DNA of 56,503 nt from JAAYUK01 sp964392915. Lineage in GTDB: Bacteria; Nitrospirota; Thermodesulfovibrionia; Thermodesulfovibrionales; Dissulfurispiraceae. Of the stretch, positions 52,463 to 56,503 are shown piece after piece (the stretch's first letter is position 1; each line of letters starts with the position of its first letter). The stretch spans positions 1 to 56,503 of the forward strand of contig CAYMRS010000011.1 of assembly GCA_964392915.1 (NCBI GenBank), in the 5' to 3' direction. The position numbers and the translations under genes are program-made. The notes under the pieces were generated by a model, which was not told the DNA's origin, did not search any database, and worked only from the letters and a program-made list of their open reading frames with translations.

Positions 52463-53380
52463 ATGGTAAGTGTCATCATCCCTACGTATAATCGTGAGAA
52501 TTTAATAAGCGAGACGATTCAAAGCGTCCTTGACCAAACCTTCAGCAATTTTGAGTTGATTATCATAGACGATGGATCAACAGATGGGACTAAAGAGGTT
52601 GTCAACTCATTTTCAGATGACAGAATACGGTATATATACCAATCGAATTGTGGCCGCTCCTATGCACGCAACCATGCACTGAATATTGCCTGTGGTCGAT
52701 ATATCACCTTTCTTGATTCTGATGATCTGTATCTACCCGATAAACTCCAGCTACAGGTTGTTTTTTTGGATATGCACCCTAAATTTGGGATGGTTTATAC
52801 TTCAGCATATTGCATGAATGAGGCTGGCACTCTATTGAGTGACTCATATAAGGCAACCGTATCGGGACAGATTTATAAGGACATTGCCTTCTACGTGCCG
52901 GTAACCATAACGTTGCCTACGGTTATGGTTCGTCGGGAGGTGTTTGACAAGGTCGGCGGTTTTGATGTGAAAATGGATCGGTTTGAAGACACCGATATGT
53001 GGCGCAGGATTTCCAGGGAATTCCTTGTTGGTGCGATACCACACTTCACTTGTAAGCTTCGCACCCATAGCGGTAATGCTCTGGCTGGGCAGGACCCCGT
53101 CAATATTTTTGCAGCAGTCATGTTTTATATTGAAAAAGTATTTTCAGAGGATGACTCAATGAGTCTTTGTGTGCGTTTAAAGGGGGCGTCTGATCTATGT
53201 TTCTTTTATGCACGAGCGCTCTTAACCTTACCGTGTGCGGTGGCTGTGGGACGCAAGCTTTTGATCAAATCCATACGTTACAAACCTATCACCATATACA
53301 GGCTGACTTTTTTGACCTATTACTTCTTTCTGCGCGTATATAAAAAGTGGCAGACTTCAAAACTTCAAGAAAAAGGCTAA
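52463..53380 (+). CDS. Glycosyltransferase family 2 protein
   Basis: A 305-residue GT-A enzyme. VSVIIPTYNRE starts the fold, IIIDDGSTDGT gives the nucleotide-binding Asp, and FLDSDDLYLPDKL is the DxD-containing segment. GGFDVKMDRFEDTDMWRR holds the catalytic-base ED motif. The C-terminus has a hydrophobic stretch (IYRLTFLTYYFFLRVYKKW) that may attach to the membrane. The ATG at 52463 has GGAG at 9 nt; a GTG at 52448 is the alternative. The sugar and acceptor cannot be told. Confidence 0.9.
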   Translation: MVSVIIPTYNRENLISETIQSVLDQTFSNFELIIIDDGSTDGTKEVVNSFSDDRIRYIYQSNCGRSYARNHALNIACGRYITFLDSDDLYLPDKLQLQVVFLDMHPKFGMVYTSAYCMNEAGTLLSDSYKATVSGQIYKDIAFYVPVTITLPTVMVRREVFDKVGGFDVKMDRFEDTDMWRRISREFLVGAIPHFTCKLRTHSGNALAGQDPVNIFAAVMFYIEKVFSEDDSMSLCVRLKGASDLCFFYARALLTLPCAVAVGRKLLIKSIRYKPITIYRLTFLTYYFFLRVYKKWQTSKLQEKG

Positions 53381-53387
53381 TTACTGT

Positions 53388-54419
53388 ATGGATTTTGTTC
53401 CAAAAGTTTCTATTGTTATACCCGTATATAACGGTTCTGATTTTCTGAGTCAGGCCATCGATAGTGCACTCGCACAGACATATTCCAATATAGAAGTCAT
53501 CGTGGTGAATGACGGCTCCAGCGATAACGATGCAACTGAGAAGATTGCCTTGTCATATGGAGATAAAATCCGTTATTTCAAAAAAGAAAATGGTGGGGTC
53601 GCAACTGCATTAAATACAGCAATTAGCGAAATGTCTGGTGACTATTTTTCATGGTTGAGTCATGACGATCTCTATTACCCTGATAAAATCAATTCCCAGA
53701 TCCAGGCGCTGTCGAACATGGACCAGCAGAAGACCATACTATACGGGGATTATGTTTTTTTTTATGAAGACGCCAACAGCGCTATAACGGTATTGCTTCC
53801 AGAAGTGCCGCCAGAAAATTTCCGTTATTTTATTACAACCAAGAACTGTCTACATGGCTGCACCTTATTGATACCCAAAGTTGCGTTCAAAGAGTGTGGA
53901 ATTTTTGACTGCAAATTACGAACTACGCAAGATTTTGACTTATGGTTCAGGATGGCGGAGAAATTTAATTTTGTACATATCCCACAACTGTTGGTAAAAG
54001 CACGCCAGCATGCCGGACAGGGAAGTGTACGTTTAAAAGATACCGCAATTATTGAGATCAATGATTTATTAACAACTTTTGTCAGCAGGCTAAAACAATC
54101 AGAATTAATTTCAGCAACTAATAAATCAATCAGCCTGTCCTATGCAGAAATCGCTGCCAGCATGATGCAACGCGGTTTCTATAGTACTGCTAATTTCGCA
54201 ACTGATCTTGCATTAAAAAATATCAGCAACTGGGCAACAATAAATGCCATAAAAACTATCAAGAAGCTAATAGTGACCAAATTTGTTTACTATCTTATTG
54301 GTTTATTACGTTCATCGTTTGTATGGCCTTGGATAGTAAGGCCGCTTAAACATCTGTTTTACAGGTTTAAAACATGCAATAGGTCCGAAAAGGTTGCTAA
54401 CCTCAGTCAATCCATTTAG
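53388..54419 (+). CDS. Glycosyltransferase family 2 protein
   Basis: A 343-residue GT-A enzyme. VSIVIPVYNGSDFL opens the fold, EVIVVNDGSSDNDAT gives the donor-binding Asp, and WLSHDDLYYPDKI is the DxD region (here HDD). LRTTQDFDLWFRMAEKF holds the catalytic-base region (QDFDLW). Position 7 nt after another GT2 gene suggests successive sugar additions. The C-terminal segment is basic and hydrophobic and may sit on the membrane. The gene is AT-rich. Confidence 0.9.
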   Translation: MDFVPKVSIVIPVYNGSDFLSQAIDSALAQTYSNIEVIVVNDGSSDNDATEKIALSYGDKIRYFKKENGGVATALNTAISEMSGDYFSWLSHDDLYYPDKINSQIQALSNMDQQKTILYGDYVFFYEDANSAITVLLPEVPPENFRYFITTKNCLHGCTLLIPKVAFKECGIFDCKLRTTQDFDLWFRMAEKFNFVHIPQLLVKARQHAGQGSVRLKDTAIIEINDLLTTFVSRLKQSELISATNKSISLSYAEIAASMMQRGFYSTANFATDLALKNISNWATINAIKTIKKLIVTKFVYYLIGLLRSSFVWPWIVRPLKHLFYRFKTCNRSEKVANLSQSI

Positions 54420-54428
54420 GAGTGAGAT

Positions 54429-55100
54429 ATGATCGGTTTTTTGAAGACGCTTTTTAGAAATAAAGTTTCACTTGATAGAAAATCAGATTTGTCAGAAAAA
54501 TTCTCAGAAATTTATTCGAAAAATATTTTTGGCGGGAAAGAGTCCCGCTCAGGCGAAGGCTCGAACCTGGTACAAACCACCGAGATTCGTCGCGAACTCC
54601 CTAAGTTGGTGAAGGAATTTGGAATAAAGACTTTTCTGGATGCCCCCTGCGGTGATTGGTTTTGGATGAGAGAAACCGCGCTCGGAGTGGAGAAGTATAC
54701 AGGAGTTGATATTGTTAACTCTTTAATTGAGAAAAACCAGCAGCAGTTTGGCAATGACACTATCAATTTTGTAAGCCTAAATCTTGTAGAAGATCCACTT
54801 CCACAGTCCGATTTGATTTTTTGCCGGGATTGTTTAGTGCATTTGACGTATTGTGACATTCAAACAATAGTCAAAAATTTTAAAAACAGCAAATCCACCT
54901 ATTTATTAACAACTACATTTACCAACAGAGCTGATAATGCTGATTTAATTGGAAACGACATCTGGAGACCGCTCAATCTAGTATTACCTCCATTCAACTT
55001 TCCCAAACCACTAAAATTGATTGATGAGAAATGCACCGAATATAATGGAATGTTCGCTGATAAGCATCTTGGTCTGTGGTTACTGAAAGACATCAATTAG
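54429..55100 (+). CDS. Class I SAM-dependent methyltransferase
   Basis: A 223-residue methyltransferase. Motif I is TFLDAPCGDWFWM (about residue 70), followed by KYTGVDIVNSLIE (motif II) and SDLIFCRDCLVHLTY (motif IV). It lies between two glycosyltransferase genes and could methylate a sugar or act as a chain terminator. The GGAGTGAG leader before the ATG is a good ribosome binding site. It is among the most AT-rich genes in the window. Confidence 0.86.
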   Translation: MIGFLKTLFRNKVSLDRKSDLSEKFSEIYSKNIFGGKESRSGEGSNLVQTTEIRRELPKLVKEFGIKTFLDAPCGDWFWMRETALGVEKYTGVDIVNSLIEKNQQQFGNDTINFVSLNLVEDPLPQSDLIFCRDCLVHLTYCDIQTIVKNFKNSKSTYLLTTTFTNRADNADLIGNDIWRPLNLVLPPFNFPKPLKLIDEKCTEYNGMFADKHLGLWLLKDIN

Positions 55101-55219
55101 AAACATAATTTTAGTATGCTTACGTAAGTTTTTTATTTTTGAAATTTGAGACTTATTTTGCCATTAAGTTGCAAGGTTGAAAAAAGACGTTTTTGACTTA
55201 ACGCGAAGGCATCACGTTT
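55101..55219. other. AT-rich gap between the methyltransferase and glycosyltransferase genes
   Basis: Holds a 10-bp palindrome CTTACGTAAG and AT-rich sequence. No gene or clear promoter was seen. It is the largest break in the right-end operon, so a new transcript could start here. Confidence 0.35.
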
Positions 55220-56386
55220 ATGAAAAAAAACATACTGCTTGTGGCTATGCCCGACAGCATCCATACGGTTCGCTGGATCAAACAGATTCCTTCGCAAGAA
55301 TGGATCATCCACCTGTTTTCATCTACAAGCGTAGAGTCTCCACATCCTGAGTTAACGGGTGCTACAATGCAGTACTCCGCATTGTCAATATGGCGTAATA
55401 GACTGCAACTCATGGGGTTACCAGGAATTGCGTCCATTATTGATTGGATTCGGAGACACCATGAGCGAAAGTTTCCCAACCACCGGGCGCAGACTCTTAG
55501 AAATACGATCCGCAAACTACGACCCGTGCTTATTCATTCCATAGAAATGCAGTCTGCAGGATACCTTACCCTAGAGGCAAAGAACACGTATCAGGGCAAG
55601 TTCCCACCCTGGATTGTTACTAACTGGGGCAGTGATATTTTCCTTTTTGGTAGACTGGACGCGCACAGCAATAAAATTCATCAGGTCCTCTCCCAATGCA
55701 ATTATTACTCTTGCGAATGCCAGAGAGATGTTGAACTGGCAAAAGCATTCGGTTTTAATGGCACGACACTGCCCGTTTTCCCAAATACTGGTGGCTTTGA
55801 TCTAAATGACTTGACACGCTTTCGGAAAAAGAAAACCTCTGATCGTCGCCTGATCATGCTTAAAGGGTATCAGAACTGGGCAGGTCGGGCCTTAGTAGGC
55901 TTACGAGCCCTGGAGCGCAGCGCTGAACTGCTGACAGGTTATGAAATCGCCATTTATTCAGGGTCTCCAGATGTAGAGATTGCTGCTGAATTGTTTTCTC
56001 AGAATACCGGTATTAACATAAGGCTGATACCCAACGATACGCCGCACCATGAAATACTAAAAATGCATGGTGATTCAAGAATATCTATAGGAATCAGCAT
56101 AAGCGATGCTATCAGCACATCATTGCTTGAAGCCATGGTAATGGGTTCGTTTCCAATCCAAAGTTGTACGGCCTGTGCTAACGAATGGATTGAACATGGT
56201 TTGAGTGGACTTATTGTTCCCCCGGAAGATCCAGAGATCATCGAACGTGCAATTCGAAGCGCCTTAACCGATGACGAGCTTGTTAACAAAGCCGCAGAAA
56301 TTAATTGGCACTCTGCACTCGCCCGCCTGGATAACGTCATACTTAAGAAACAGGTTTCTGATTTTTACAGATTAGTACCCGTGTAG
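55220..56386 (+). CDS. Glycosyltransferase family 4/group 1-like protein
   Basis: A 388-residue GT-B enzyme. The N-terminal half has VAMPDSIHTVRWIKQI and WIVTNWGSDIFLFG, and the C-terminal half the donor site: SRISIGISISDAISTSLLEA (the E-x7-E region), then MVMGSFPIQSC and GLSGLIVPPEDPE. These identify a group-1 transferase, although the family assignment is not exact. The ATG at 55220 is followed directly by lysine codons. It is followed after 6 nt by another transferase that leaves the window. Confidence 0.85.
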   Translation: MKKNILLVAMPDSIHTVRWIKQIPSQEWIIHLFSSTSVESPHPELTGATMQYSALSIWRNRLQLMGLPGIASIIDWIRRHHERKFPNHRAQTLRNTIRKLRPVLIHSIEMQSAGYLTLEAKNTYQGKFPPWIVTNWGSDIFLFGRLDAHSNKIHQVLSQCNYYSCECQRDVELAKAFGFNGTTLPVFPNTGGFDLNDLTRFRKKKTSDRRLIMLKGYQNWAGRALVGLRALERSAELLTGYEIAIYSGSPDVEIAAELFSQNTGINIRLIPNDTPHHEILKMHGDSRISIGISISDAISTSLLEAMVMGSFPIQSCTACANEWIEHGLSGLIVPPEDPEIIERAIRSALTDDELVNKAAEINWHSALARLDNVILKKQVSDFYRLVPV

Positions 56387-56392
56387 ACGAAC

Positions 56393-56503
56393 TTGAAAAT
56401 ATTAATCGTCAATCATTTAATAGATCCCGTAACAGGCGGCGGAACCGCTGAGAGAACTTGTCAGCTTGCGAAGCATTTTGTCGCACTTGGAAACGAATGC
56501 ACC
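56393..56503 (+). CDS. Glycosyltransferase family 4, N-terminal fragment (cut by window edge)
   Basis: The 37 codons in the window, from a TTG start, read KILIVNHLIDPVTGGGTAER, followed by TCQLAKHFVALGNECT. This is the usual opening of a GT4 enzyme: a first beta-strand, a GGG loop at the acceptor side and the first helix. It starts 6 nt after the previous gene, so it belongs to the same operon. The rest lies beyond the right edge. Confidence 0.72.
   Translation, partial: MKILIVNHLIDPVTGGGTAERTCQLAKHFVALGNECT

Noticed and set aside
1..56503. CRISPR arrays, tRNA, rRNA, IS elements or prophage
   Set aside because: No regularly spaced repeats, cloverleaf candidates, transposase or phage structural genes were recognised anywhere in the window.

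Overview
The window is chromosomal DNA of a Gram-negative, motile, probably anaerobic bacterium. The Gram-negative call rests on a TamB-like protein, an Omp85/BamA protein and a SurA-like chaperone. Motility rests on flagellin, FlaG, FliD and FliS. Anaerobic C1 metabolism rests on an NAD-linked formate dehydrogenase, formate-THF ligase and an oxalate/formate-family carrier. The gene mix and the moderately GC-rich left part would fit Nitrospirota (Thermodesulfovibrionia-like) or Desulfobacterota. This is inference from gene content; there is no rRNA in the window to settle it.

Layout. (1) 0.3-8.1 kb: a FAD/Fe-S 2-hydroxyacid dehydrogenase, then a leftward group uvrA-apbE-yacG-dapB. yacG is a 59-codon gene with a GTG start. 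(2) 8.2-9.6 kb: a four-cysteine mini-protein translationally coupled to a PilZ protein, and a cysteine hydrolase. (3) 9.6-16.5 kb: a leftward C1 operon with NuoE-like, NuoF-like and molybdopterin formate dehydrogenase subunits followed by fhs. (4) 16.6-26.2 kb: glnD, then an outer-membrane biogenesis group (TamB-like, Omp85, SurA-like). (5) 26.2-30.6 kb: a GNAT, an AI-2E family membrane protein, a cyclic-nucleotide-binding protein, an HD protein, and an OFA-family MFS carrier. (6) 30.9-32.7 kb: a duplicated GH108-like protein and a MazEF-type toxin-antitoxin pair bracketed by hairpin repeats. (7) 33.0-36.6 kb: fliC (with a near-consensus sigma-28 promoter), flaG, fliD, fliS. (8) 36.7 kb to the right edge: a polysaccharide/glycoconjugate locus. 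It opens with a winged-helix regulator and a NusG-like antiterminator, continues with rfbB, rfbA, Wzm/Wzt export genes, sugar-modifying enzymes (two radical SAM proteins, GNAT, WbqC, a dehydratase and an aminotransferase), and ends in glycosyltransferases, the last cut by the window edge.

How the genes work together. The formate dehydrogenase and Fhs can feed CO2 or formate into the tetrahydrofolate C1 pool. TamB-like, Omp85 and SurA-like proteins should cooperate in outer-membrane protein insertion. The winged-helix and NusG-like pair probably switches on the long polysaccharide operon. The ABC exporter with a carbohydrate-binding-type tail suggests an O-antigen made by the Wzm/Wzt route. 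The position directly after the flagellin genes and a TPR-glycosyltransferase leave flagellin glycosylation open as a second role. Sequence from about 50.7 kb onward is visibly AT-richer than the left part, as expected for frequently exchanged surface-sugar genes.

Most noteworthy: a UvrA about 90-95 residues short, with nearly all of its insertion domain missing; the radical SAM-GNAT-radical SAM-WbqC-dehydratase-aminotransferase block; a GTTCAT half-site array over the start of the winged-helix regulator; the hairpin repeats flanking mazEF; and the tandem GH108-like protein whose first copy lacks the catalytic Glu.
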